Shown here: positions 32,347-39,980 of the stretch, piece after piece
Layout: each line of letters begins with the position of its first letter
How positions within the stretch are numbered: position 1 is the first letter of the stretch
The notes under the pieces: generated by a model
Seen by the model: only the letters and a program-made list of their open reading frames with translations
Databases searched by the model: none
Told to the model about the DNA's origin: nothing
Made by a program: the position numbers and the translations under genes
NCBI GenBank assembly: GCA_964458575.1
Contig: CAYWMD010000036.1
Span: 1 to 64,000 of the forward strand
DNA: 64,000 bases
Source of the DNA: CAYWMD01 sp964458575
GTDB lineage: Bacteria > Verrucomicrobiota > Verrucomicrobiia > Limisphaerales > JADLHS01
Direction of reading: 5' to 3'

Positions 32347-33804
32347 TCATTTTGTGTTTACGGCCGCGGTTTGCTTCGGTTCTTTGCCGTGTTTGATCGG
32401 CGGCCAGAATTCATACCAGTAGAACGGACGGCTGAATTCGCCGTAGTGACATTTCTGGCAATCGCCGGCCGCGAGCGGGCGGTAGGTAAACTCAATGGAT
32501 TTGTCGCCCTCATAGCGGCGCACATGCAGGCTGCCCGGCCCGTGACAACTCTCGCAGCCGACGTGAACCATTTTGTCCGCGCCGAACTCACGACGGTAGC
32601 CCGATTCACTGCCAAACCCGATGCTGTGACACGCGATGCACTTCGGATCGGCGTCCGCCTTGCGCGCCACCAGCGTGTCGAACGCCGAGGCGTGGCCGGA
32701 CTTGGCCCAGATGGCGCCGGCAGTCTTGTGACATTCCACACAACGTTGACTGCCCACGTAACTCGCGGCCGTCCGCACGCCCGGCACGGTGTCCTCGCCC
32801 GCTTTCGTGGGATCATCCACGGTCAGTTTGGTGCGGCGGACCTCATCGCGATACGCCTGCGCGAGCTGCCGGAACGATTTGTCCTGCGGAATCTTGTCGT
32901 GCAGCAGGCGAATCTCGTTGCGCAGCGGCCGGGGCGCGGCGCCATCGGCCAGTCGCAAGCGAAGGAGGCCCAGGGCGCGTGATTCGTTGGTGACGAAATA
33001 AATCAGGCTGCGATTTTCCTTCCGCAGTTCCTGCGCCGGCTGGCGGACTTTTCCGCCGAGGATGACGTGGGCTTCGTAAAATTGTTGCGCCAACCGCGCC
33101 AGCGTCTCTTCATCGGCGAATGCGAGCAAAACGATGACGTCCGCCTTTCCCCGTAATTCGACCAGGCAACGCGTGATGGCCGAATTCATGTCGCCGACGA
33201 TCAACCCGGCGCCCAGGTCGTCGCTCAACCCGTGCGGATCCACCACGCCAATCAATGCGACGCGAAACCCGCCGCGTTCGACGACCTTGAAGGAATCAAA
33301 AATCGGCTTCCCGGTCGCCTGGTCGAGCAGGTTCGCGCTCACCATCGTCACCGGTGACGTCTTTTTGATTTCTTGCAATTGGGAGGCGGTGAGTCGCGCC
33401 TCGCGCTGGCCGAGGTTCAGCGCGTCGAACTTCATCGCTGCAAAAGCGCGGAGCAAATAACGATACTCGATCAGATCAAAATCCTCGTGCCCGCCAATCG
33501 CGTCGCCCACGTCAACGCGCAGCGCGTCAGCCGACGGCTCGGCGTCCAGGACCGTTTTCAGGCGGGTCAATCCGCCGAACTGGCCCTCGAAGCAGCCGCA
33601 CGGCTCCAGCCGGCCGCGCGTGTCGCAGGTGAAGTAGATCGGGAGGTCAAAGTCAGCGCGTTCCTTCGGTCCGCCGCAGCCAGCAACCAACACAAGCAGA
33701 AAGACCGTAGTCAGGCACCTCTTAACCTTAATCGTAATCTTACTCTTGATCTCGGGGGGATTAAGATTAAGAGGAAGATTAAGATTAAGACTTCCAATTT
33801 TCAC
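32347..33804 (-). CDS. Lipoprotein: metallophosphatase-like domain fused to tetraheme cytochrome c
   Basis: About 485 residues. Lipoprotein signal RCLTTVFLLVLVAGCGG with lipobox L-V-A-G-C. The N-terminal half resembles the 5'-nucleotidase/metallophosphoesterase fold (ADALRVDVGDAIGGHEDFD, MKFDALNLGQREARL, MVSANLLDQATGKPI, VALIGVVDPHGLSDD), preceded by a cysteine-rich TRGRLEPCGCFEGQFGG. The C-terminal 145 residues hold four heme motifs: CVECH, CIACH, CESCH and CQKCH, as in cytochrome c554-like proteins. The start is uncertain: no ATG precedes the signal, and GTG 33804 or TTG 33822 (overlapping the upstream stop) would put an ATTAAG-rich repeat inside the leader. It lies downstream of the MoxR operon and upstream of a thioredoxin. 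An envelope redox role is likely, substrate unknown. Confidence 0.82.
   Translation of the reverse strand: MKIGSLNLNLPLNLNPPEIKSKITIKVKRCLTTVFLLVLVAGCGGPKERADFDLPIYFTCDTRGRLEPCGCFEGQFGGLTRLKTVLDAEPSADALRVDVGDAIGGHEDFDLIEYRYLLRAFAAMKFDALNLGQREARLTASQLQEIKKTSPVTMVSANLLDQATGKPIFDSFKVVERGGFRVALIGVVDPHGLSDDLGAGLIVGDMNSAITRCLVELRGKADVIVLLAFADEETLARLAQQFYEAHVILGGKVRQPAQELRKENRSLIYFVTNESRALGLLRLRLADGAAPRPLRNEIRLLHDKIPQDKSFRQLAQAYRDEVRRTKLTVDDPTKAGEDTVPGVRTAASYVGSQRCVECHKTAGAIWAKSGHASAFDTLVARKADADPKCIACHSIGFGSESGYRREFGADKMVHVGCESCHGPGSLHVRRYEGDKSIEFTYRPLAAGDCQKCHYGEFSRPFYWYEFWPPIKHGKEPKQTAAVNTK
33721..33790. repeat. ATTAAG-rich purine repeat overlapping the cytochrome gene's 5' end
   Basis: On the plus strand 33760-33790 consists of TTAAGATTAAGAGGAAGATT and a further ATTAAGATTAAG. 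A diverged inverse (CTTAACCTTAATCGTAATCT) lies at 33720-33740. On the coding strand this gives a leader of repeated Leu-Asn pairs. The gene's true start codon is therefore hard to place. Confidence 0.65.
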
Positions 33805-33818
33805 GGGAGTGGCAGCGT

Positions 33819-34604
33819 TCAATACAGCACCGCGTAGGCAAACACGTTCACGTTCACCTTCGCCGGGTCGCGAAGTTCGTTGCCGCCGCAGCAGCAACAG
33901 CCTTTCGCGTGTTCCACATCGTTCAAGCCTTCCTTCGAGTGGATCAACACCAGCCGGCCGTTGAGTTCCAGACCTTCCAGCACCGCCGCCTTGCCGTGCT
34001 TGTCCGTCACGCGCGGAATCTGGTGCACGAGCGAAAAGATCGGGTGGGTGAGCGGGATCGGTTTGAGCCCGTTATCCGGAAAGCAAAGCTTGATCTCCTG
34101 CCGGAAGCATTTGTCCCACTTTTCATCCGAGCATCCGGGGCTGACCAGCAGGAATCCGCCCTGCGTCAGGTATTTTCGCAATTGCTTCCGTTCCTTTTCG
34201 GACAACGTGAAGTTCTCGTTGCCGGACATGACGCAAAACGGATAATCGAACACCGCCTCGGCATCGAGCCGCACCGCGCAAAACTTCTTGTTCACACGCA
34301 GATTGGTCTGCTGGCTCACGTCCGTGAGAAAACGATCGGCAAAACACACGGAACTCTGGTTGCCGCCATAAATCAGGTTGCCGCATTGCAATTGCCGCAG
34401 GTCGGAGGCCGCGGCGTATTCCGGCTTGCTCGTCGGCGTGATGATCTGGGTCGGCGAGGGTTTGGTGACGGCTTTGGCAACCGGTTTGGGTTTGTTTACC
34501 TGCCCGAAAGCATCGCTCACGAAAATTGCCGAGACGAGGCAACAAAGCGCGCCAGCCACGCCCGGCCGAGCGATGATCCACGAAGTGTTGAATTTTCGGC
34601 TCAT
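33819..34604 (-). CDS. DUF4159 domain protein, exported
   Basis: 261 residues. The N-terminus has a hydrophobic segment (IARPGVAGALCCLVSAIFVS) consistent with a signal peptide. The DUF4159 body has LRQLQCGNLIYGGNQSSVCF, FDYPFCVMSGNENFTLSEKE, LRKYLTQGGFLLVSPGCSDE, and PLTHPIFSLVHQIPRVTDKH with LVLIHSKEGL. These follow the family pattern of an N-terminal Rossmann-like sensor lacking known catalysis. An odd GCCCCGG cluster of four cysteines lies near residue 240. It is coupled by a 4-bp overlap to the preceding coiled-coil gene. DUF4159 proteins regularly close MoxR/BatA-type operons; function unknown. Confidence 0.83.
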   Translation of the reverse strand: MSRKFNTSWIIARPGVAGALCCLVSAIFVSDAFGQVNKPKPVAKAVTKPSPTQIITPTSKPEYAAASDLRQLQCGNLIYGGNQSSVCFADRFLTDVSQQTNLRVNKKFCAVRLDAEAVFDYPFCVMSGNENFTLSEKERKQLRKYLTQGGFLLVSPGCSDEKWDKCFRQEIKLCFPDNGLKPIPLTHPIFSLVHQIPRVTDKHGKAAVLEGLELNGRLVLIHSKEGLNDVEHAKGCCCCGGNELRDPAKVNVNVFAYAVLY

Positions 34605-37492
34605 GGCTTCTTCCTCGTTGTGATGGCCTTGAAATAACTTTCCACGACGTCGTTGTATTCTTCGATGACCGTTTCCGAGGCGACCGCGCCGGACTGGCGG
34701 TTCACCGGATTCAAGCCCTTGATCGAATCCGCCTTGTCCGTGTCCAATCCGCCCGGGTTGCCCGCCAGCGTGCCCGCGCCCTTGCCGACCCGGCTGGGCT
34801 GTTTGCCGGTCGCGCTGCTGCGGCTGGGCATGAATTCATTGCCCATCACCGACATCTTCGAGCCATCGGCCACCGCGTAGCCGGAACTGCCCGCCTCGCC
34901 CTGGCCCTGGCCGAGACCCGGCATCTGGCCCAGGCCAAACTTCCGACTGCGCGCCATCTGCGCGAAATTGTTCCCCGGATTCATGCGCAACAATCGCAAG
35001 TAGCTGTCCAGGCTGTTGCATGCTTCGCCGTTGCACGCCTGGCAATCGCCGAAGAGTTTTTCCATCTCGCTGCGCAGCCGCTCTGCCAGGCGGAAGGATC
35101 GCTCGCCGTTGCCCGCGAGCATCTGCCCGGTGGTTTGCTGGGCCAGCGGTTGGAGGCGCAATTCCTCCATCTTGTCCGCGAGGTCGCGCCCGCTTTGCGC
35201 CGCCTTGGGGAATTTTTCTTCCGCCGCGTCGGCATCCTCGCGCAGTTTCTTCCCCAGCATCGCCAGCGCCTCGTCCACCTGCTTTTCCGTGGCGGCCAGT
35301 TCCTTGAGCGCGAGCTGGTCCTCCCGGCTCAATTCGCTGGCGCGATTGTAGGCCTGCGCCTGCGCCGCCAGTTCCTGCTGCACGCGGTAAAGGGTCTCCA
35401 TCACGTTGAAGTCCTTCATCAACTCCTGGAGCTTGCTCATGTCCTCAAGCGTTTGCGCGACCTGTTCCTCCGTCTCCTTTTGCGCGCCGCCGAGACGCTT
35501 GACCTGTTCGTCGGATTCCTTTTTGAAATCTCGCAACATGTCCGGCGACAACTGCCGCCCGCCTTCGGACGGGGAACTGCGCTGGGCGATGTCCTTCGCC
35601 ACCGCGTTGTTCGTGTTGGCGCTGTCGCGGATTTTTTCCGCCTGTTCGCGCAAGGTCTTTTGCAAATCCTTCTCGACGTCGTAAAGCGGATTCTCGCGCA
35701 CGAAATGATCCATGCGCTCTGCGTGCTGGTTCAGTTTCTGGTTCAACTCGTTTTGTCGGGCCAGCAACGCGTCGAGGTCGCGGGCCGCATTTTCTTTCTG
35801 TTTCTCGTCCGCCTTGGCCAGTTGCGCCTGCTGTTTCTCCGCCACCTCGCCGAGTTTCTTTTGCTCCTCGATCAACTGGTCCAGGTCATCCATGAGCGAC
35901 TCGTATTTCGCCGCCGTATCGGCGAGGTCCGTTTGCTCGCGCAGGAAATTGTTGTAATCCTCCACGCTGATGACCATCAAACGCACTGTCTGGCTGCGCG
36001 CCAAGTGCGGCTCGGGCGCGGTATCCACGGCCTCGGCAAACAGCGAGATGATGTCGCCCGGCGCCACGCCGAGTTCGCCGATGTTCAAATCGGCCGTCTC
36101 AACGCTGTTGCGGATGACTTCCTGATAGGTCGAAACGCGCGGGCCGGAATAAGCGCCATTCAGTCCGCGATGGAAACGAACCGCCCGCAGCCCGTAATCA
36201 TCGTTCGCCTCGGCGCGCGCCTTCAGCTTGAAGTCCATCGCCACGAACGCGTCGCTTTCCGGCTCGGTAATGCTCACCTCGGGCGGCAGATCGTAGGTCA
36301 CGGTCAAGGCGCCCTCGCATTCGCCCTGGGACTTGATCTCCGCAATATCCGTCACGGTGAAGTGCAAGCGGCCGGAAGCCGTCGCCTCAAACGACCCGGC
36401 CACTTCGTTTTCTGCTGATTTGGTCATCTTCACCAGTTGCTTCGGTTGGTCGCCCGAAGTGATCTCGATTGTCCCTTCGCGCAATGGACGATTGGACTGA
36501 AGTCGAAAGCGCACTTCGCTGCCGCGCAAGGCCTGCACGCCTTTGAATGCGAACGGTTTTTCCTCCGGCTTGAGGTCCGTGTAAGCCGGCGGCGCGACGC
36601 GCACAAAGGCCTTTTCCAATTGCGGCGTCAGCACCACGCCGATGCGGGTTTGCTTCGAGAGACTCACACGATCCTTCGTGTGCGCATAGACCACCAACTC
36701 GCTGCGGATGTCGTCCACCAGTTGATCAAACCCGGAGCGGCCCTTGTCGAACATCGCCACCGTCGTGGCCTGCTCGGGATGCCCGGGCGGATGCGCGGTC
36801 AGAAAAACTTCCTTCGGCTGATGGCCGGCGGTTTTCACTCTGATGACGAGGCCCTTGCCGTAGAGAACGTTCGTGCCTTGCGGGCCCGGCTCCACGATTT
36901 CCAGCCGCGTGAAAGAATACGGCGGATGATCACCGAAGGGATCGGCAAACCGCGCAATCTCAACCGCCGATACGCGGAAGAAAATTGCCAGCACGGCGGC
37001 AAAACCCAGCAACGCCCACGCGGCGCGCAGCACGTGCCGGCGCAGTTCACCGGTCCAGGCCAGCCGTTCCAGCGGTGTGCCGCGCAATTCGACCGCGTAA
37101 TTTTCCACGGCCTGCCGCGCGAGATCGCGGGTGAGCGGGGCGAGCGACGTGTCGGTCGTTTGTTCCTGCAATTGCAGCAGGTTGATGAGCTGCGAACCCA
37201 GCGCGGGATCGCGGCCTTCGAGGAAGCGGGCGATGTGCTCCAACCGATTGTGCCGGACGAACGCCAGATACCAGGCCACGGCAAGCAGGACGAGAACGGC
37301 GCCGATCAGGCCAAGCAACAGCCCGAGCCGCCAGCCCGCGTGGAGATGGAAAATCACATCGAGCACGAACACCGCCAGCACCAGCAAGCAAACGTATTTC
37401 ACGCTCCGCAGCAGGAAACGGCCGCCCGCCTCTTTTTGGTGCGCGCGATCCGCCGTCGCGAGGCGAGTGAGGATCTTTTGGTTTTCGTTCAT
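34601..37492 (-). CDS. Large membrane-anchored coiled-coil protein of the MoxR operon (DUF4175-like)
   Basis: 963 residues from ATG 37492. Three hydrophobic segments at the N-terminus (FLLRSVKYVCLLVLAVFVLD, LGLLLGLIGAVLVLLAVAWY, VLRAAWALLGFAAVLAIFFR) are followed by Ig-like beta domains (about 190-500: VRVAPPAYTDLKPEEKPFAF, ARAEANDDYGLRAVRFHRGL). A long coiled-coil region follows (about 520-800: LIEEQKKLGEVAEKQQAQLA, DLDALLARQNELNQKLNQHA). The C-terminal part is Gly/Met-rich (GLGQMPGLGQGQGEAGS) and contains CQACNGEACN. This layout fits the poorly studied DUF4175/large operon partners of BatA proteins. It probably spans inner membrane and periplasm. The ORF can be extended by nine residues, but that part lies in repeat sequence. 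Confidence 0.8.
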   Translation of the reverse strand: MNENQKILTRLATADRAHQKEAGGRFLLRSVKYVCLLVLAVFVLDVIFHLHAGWRLGLLLGLIGAVLVLLAVAWYLAFVRHNRLEHIARFLEGRDPALGSQLINLLQLQEQTTDTSLAPLTRDLARQAVENYAVELRGTPLERLAWTGELRRHVLRAAWALLGFAAVLAIFFRVSAVEIARFADPFGDHPPYSFTRLEIVEPGPQGTNVLYGKGLVIRVKTAGHQPKEVFLTAHPPGHPEQATTVAMFDKGRSGFDQLVDDIRSELVVYAHTKDRVSLSKQTRIGVVLTPQLEKAFVRVAPPAYTDLKPEEKPFAFKGVQALRGSEVRFRLQSNRPLREGTIEITSGDQPKQLVKMTKSAENEVAGSFEATASGRLHFTVTDIAEIKSQGECEGALTVTYDLPPEVSITEPESDAFVAMDFKLKARAEANDDYGLRAVRFHRGLNGAYSGPRVSTYQEVIRNSVETADLNIGELGVAPGDIISLFAEAVDTAPEPHLARSQTVRLMVISVEDYNNFLREQTDLADTAAKYESLMDDLDQLIEEQKKLGEVAEKQQAQLAKADEKQKENAARDLDALLARQNELNQKLNQHAERMDHFVRENPLYDVEKDLQKTLREQAEKIRDSANTNNAVAKDIAQRSSPSEGGRQLSPDMLRDFKKESDEQVKRLGGAQKETEEQVAQTLEDMSKLQELMKDFNVMETLYRVQQELAAQAQAYNRASELSREDQLALKELAATEKQVDEALAMLGKKLREDADAAEEKFPKAAQSGRDLADKMEELRLQPLAQQTTGQMLAGNGERSFRLAERLRSEMEKLFGDCQACNGEACNSLDSYLRLLRMNPGNNFAQMARSRKFGLGQMPGLGQGQGEAGSSGYAVADGSKMSVMGNEFMPSRSSATGKQPSRVGKGAGTLAGNPGGLDTDKADSIKGLNPVNRQSGAVASETVIEEYNDVVESYFKAITTRKKP

Positions 37493-37502
37493 TGGGCTTC
37501 GC

Positions 37503-37587
37503 CAACGTCCAACATTCAAAAATCAACTCCCAATATCGGAAGTTTCAAATCGTTGAGCCTTGGACGTTGAATGTTAAATGTTGAATG
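37503..37587. repeat. AT-rich inverted repeat with TTGAATGTT units
   Basis: ACGTCCAACATTCAA at 37503-37517 faces TTGGACGTTGAATGTTAAAT and TTGAATGTT at 37560-37588; the two sides are inverted and permuted. It fills the 108-bp gap between two genes of the MoxR operon and differs in style from the GC-rich hairpin pairs. Confidence 0.6.
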
Positions 37588-37600
37588 TTCTCTCATATCC

Positions 37601-39796
37601 TCAGCAAAGTCCCCATCGCCGCCGTAAAAACCAATCCACACCGAACAATAGTCCCGTCAGGTAGAAAACCCAAGCGACATTCCAGACCGGACAGAGCTTC
37701 GTCTTGGGCGTCGTGTCGGCCTTCTCGCTGTTCAGTTCCTGCAACAGCCGCTTCAAGTCGGCCGGCTCAATCAGGCGTCCTCCGCTGGCTTCGCACAAGC
37801 GGCGCAGCCCCACCACATCCGTCGCGACTTCCGTCTCCTCCAGATTCTCGGTGTAAACGATGAAGCGGGACTCCTGCGACGTGCCATCCGGAAACCTGGC
37901 CACCGCGCGATAACGCCCGATGCGCTCCGGCAAAAACTCCGCCACCAACCGCCCGGAGTCCGGTCCGGACGATGCCATGTTGGCCCGACCCACTTCCTTG
38001 TCGCCCAAAAACAGCGTGACCGGCACCGACCTGACGGTGGGATCGAGTTGCCGCATGGTGAGGCGGAAATAAACCTTTTCGCCGAGCATGATGTTCGCGG
38101 AATTGGGCCGGAAGGAGAATTTCGCGTTCGGGATGAAATCGCGCCCCGCGAGCAGCCACAAAATCATCTGATCCCAGAAACGGTCGAACGGCGAGTTGAT
38201 GCCCTCGACCTTCGCATTCAAACCCCAGCGCCACAAACCCTCGACGCCGACGCTGATGACCTGTCCGCTGCCGTAACGCCGATGCACAATGGCCGGCGCC
38301 GGCGTCGGATCGTCACGACCCGCGGCCTGCGCCAGCGTGGAGGTCAGGGGTTTGGTGTCCTCGGCTTTCCGTCCGTTGAGCAAATCGGGCAAGGCCTCCA
38401 CGCCGCCGCCATCGCTCAACGCTTGAAACGCGGCCAGACCCCGGCCTTCGGAGGTTACATCCACCCGCACCCGGTCGCGGCCCTGCTCGCTCCAAAGCAC
38501 GGGTTGAAGTTCGCTCACGGCCGTCGAATCTTCGAACGCCGGTCCCCGGCTGAAAATCACCGTGCCGCTGCGGTCCTTGACGAATTGATCGAGCGAGGCG
38601 ATTTGCGACGCATCCAGCAACCGCTCGACCGACCGGCCCAGGATGACCACGTCGTAGGCGCTCAATTGCTCCAGCGTCCGTGGCACGCGCAATTCGCCCT
38701 GGCCCGGTGTCTTGCGAATGGCCCGCACGCGGTCCTTGCTGTAACGGACGAGCGCATCCACCTCGAACTTGTCATTCCGCATCAGCGAACGTTGCAGAAA
38801 CGTCGTGTCCCAGTACGGATCGCCCTCCAGCAGCAGCACGCGGATTTGCTGGTCAATCACGTTGAGGTAGGTGATGGCGCTGTTGTTCGCCGAATCCACT
38901 TCGTTCTCGAGTGGCTGCGCGCGCACCTCGTATTCGTATTGGCCGACTTGCGGCTCGATGACTTCGAACTCGACCGGCAACTCCTGAAACTCGTCCGCAT
39001 TGACCCGCTTGGTTTGCACCACCTGGCCCTGGCGCAGCAGTTGAATGTTCACCGTTTCGAATTCGCAACCAATCAGGCGCAACGCCGCCGCGACGCGCGC
39101 CTTTTGTTTCACGTAGCAATAAGGTTGAAAGCCGGTGATGCGCGTGGCCACGTCGCGCACCTTGCCCTGCTTGCCGAAGGCCACGGCGTAAATCGGCGTA
39201 TGCCGGGCGCGCGCCGCCGCCCCGGTCTTCACGGGATTGATCAACTCGAAGTCGTGGCCGTCGCTCAACAGAATCAGCGCGTTGACCGCTTCGCCAGCCA
39301 CCGGCGCGTTGAGCATCGTGGTGACGGATTTGTGGAAGCGCGTCGAGGCGCCCTTCGGCGCGAGTTCGAGAACGGATTTTCCGAGCGGCTGGGCGTCGGT
39401 GCTGAACTCAAACATTCGAATGCGGGCGCTTTCGGGCAGGCCGTTGCGACCCACGGCCCCCGCATCCAGCAAAAGATTCTTGGCGGTGTCGAACCGTGAA
39501 GCGCGCTCCATGTCGCGTTGCTTCATGCTCAGCGACGAATCCAAGGCCATGAGCGTGACGCGCTCCTTCGAAGGCGGCGGCAGGGACTCCTGCCGCGACG
39601 GCTGGAGCAAAAGCGCCACCACGAGCGCAATGCCGGCCACGCGAAACCCGAGCAGGGTGATGTTCCGCCAACGCTCAATCACCTTGCCGACGCGGAGATA
39701 GATGTTGATGGTGAAAAAGAGCATGACCGCCGCGATCAACGCCACGACCGGAATCGGGAGAATCGGATCGAGCACGATGCTGGTGGTGGGGTTCAT
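37601..39796 (-). CDS. Membrane protein with VWA domain (BatA/aerotolerance-like, with GATase-like region)
   Basis: 731 residues. Two N-terminal helices (PIPVVALIAAVMLFFTINIY, VAGIALVVALLLQPS) precede a von Willebrand A domain with metal-site motif LMALDSSLSMKQRDMERASR (D-x-S-x-S), AVNALILLSDGHDFELI and PIYAVAFGKQGKVRDVATR. A CARDB-like beta segment and then a class I glutamine-amidotransferase-like Rossmann region follow (VLLLEGDPYWDTTFLQRSLM, YDVVILGRSVERLLDASQIA, IVHRRYGSGQVISVGVEGLW). A C-terminal helix ends the protein. It probably works with the MoxR ATPase and the second VWA protein in envelope assembly or stress, a role only partly known for the family. Confidence 0.85.
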   Translation of the reverse strand: MNPTTSIVLDPILPIPVVALIAAVMLFFTINIYLRVGKVIERWRNITLLGFRVAGIALVVALLLQPSRQESLPPPSKERVTLMALDSSLSMKQRDMERASRFDTAKNLLLDAGAVGRNGLPESARIRMFEFSTDAQPLGKSVLELAPKGASTRFHKSVTTMLNAPVAGEAVNALILLSDGHDFELINPVKTGAAARARHTPIYAVAFGKQGKVRDVATRITGFQPYCYVKQKARVAAALRLIGCEFETVNIQLLRQGQVVQTKRVNADEFQELPVEFEVIEPQVGQYEYEVRAQPLENEVDSANNSAITYLNVIDQQIRVLLLEGDPYWDTTFLQRSLMRNDKFEVDALVRYSKDRVRAIRKTPGQGELRVPRTLEQLSAYDVVILGRSVERLLDASQIASLDQFVKDRSGTVIFSRGPAFEDSTAVSELQPVLWSEQGRDRVRVDVTSEGRGLAAFQALSDGGGVEALPDLLNGRKAEDTKPLTSTLAQAAGRDDPTPAPAIVHRRYGSGQVISVGVEGLWRWGLNAKVEGINSPFDRFWDQMILWLLAGRDFIPNAKFSFRPNSANIMLGEKVYFRLTMRQLDPTVRSVPVTLFLGDKEVGRANMASSGPDSGRLVAEFLPERIGRYRAVARFPDGTSQESRFIVYTENLEETEVATDVVGLRRLCEASGGRLIEPADLKRLLQELNSEKADTTPKTKLCPVWNVAWVFYLTGLLFGVDWFLRRRWGLC

Positions 39797-39817
39797 ACCC
39801 CGACGACTCCTTTCCCC

Positions 39818-39966
39818 AGCTCCGTAGGAGCGGCATCTTTGTAGCGAGCAGACAACCTAGGGACAGAGCCCCGTAGGGGCGACATAGAACTGAAGATGCC
39901 GCTCCTACGGAGCTTGCATTTTTCCCGGCTGGCAACTACAAAGATGGCGCCCCTACGGGGCTCTGT
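39818..39966. repeat. Nested palindromic repeat with four hairpins
   Basis: Four 5-bp hairpins: GCTCC-GTA-GGAGC (39819-39831), GCCCC-GTA-GGGGC (39868-39880), GCTCC-TAC-GGAGC (39901-39913) and GCCCC-TAC-GGGGC (39949-39961). Longer arms also pair: 39818-39839 with 39893-39914, and CAGAGCCCCGTAGGGGCG (39864-39881) with 39948-39965. ATCTTTGTAG (39835-39844) pairs with CTACAAAGAT (39936-39945). It lies between two VWA genes of one operon. Confidence 0.88.
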
Positions 39967-39980
39967 TTGCCTTGTGGTTT

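Noticed and set aside
35135..36418. 427-codon open frame, plus strand
   Set aside because: Antisense to the large coiled-coil gene; Leu/Val/Arg-rich, without domain.
38048..39499. 483-codon open frame, plus strand
   Set aside because: Antisense to the VWA gene; no motif, composition driven by third-position GC.
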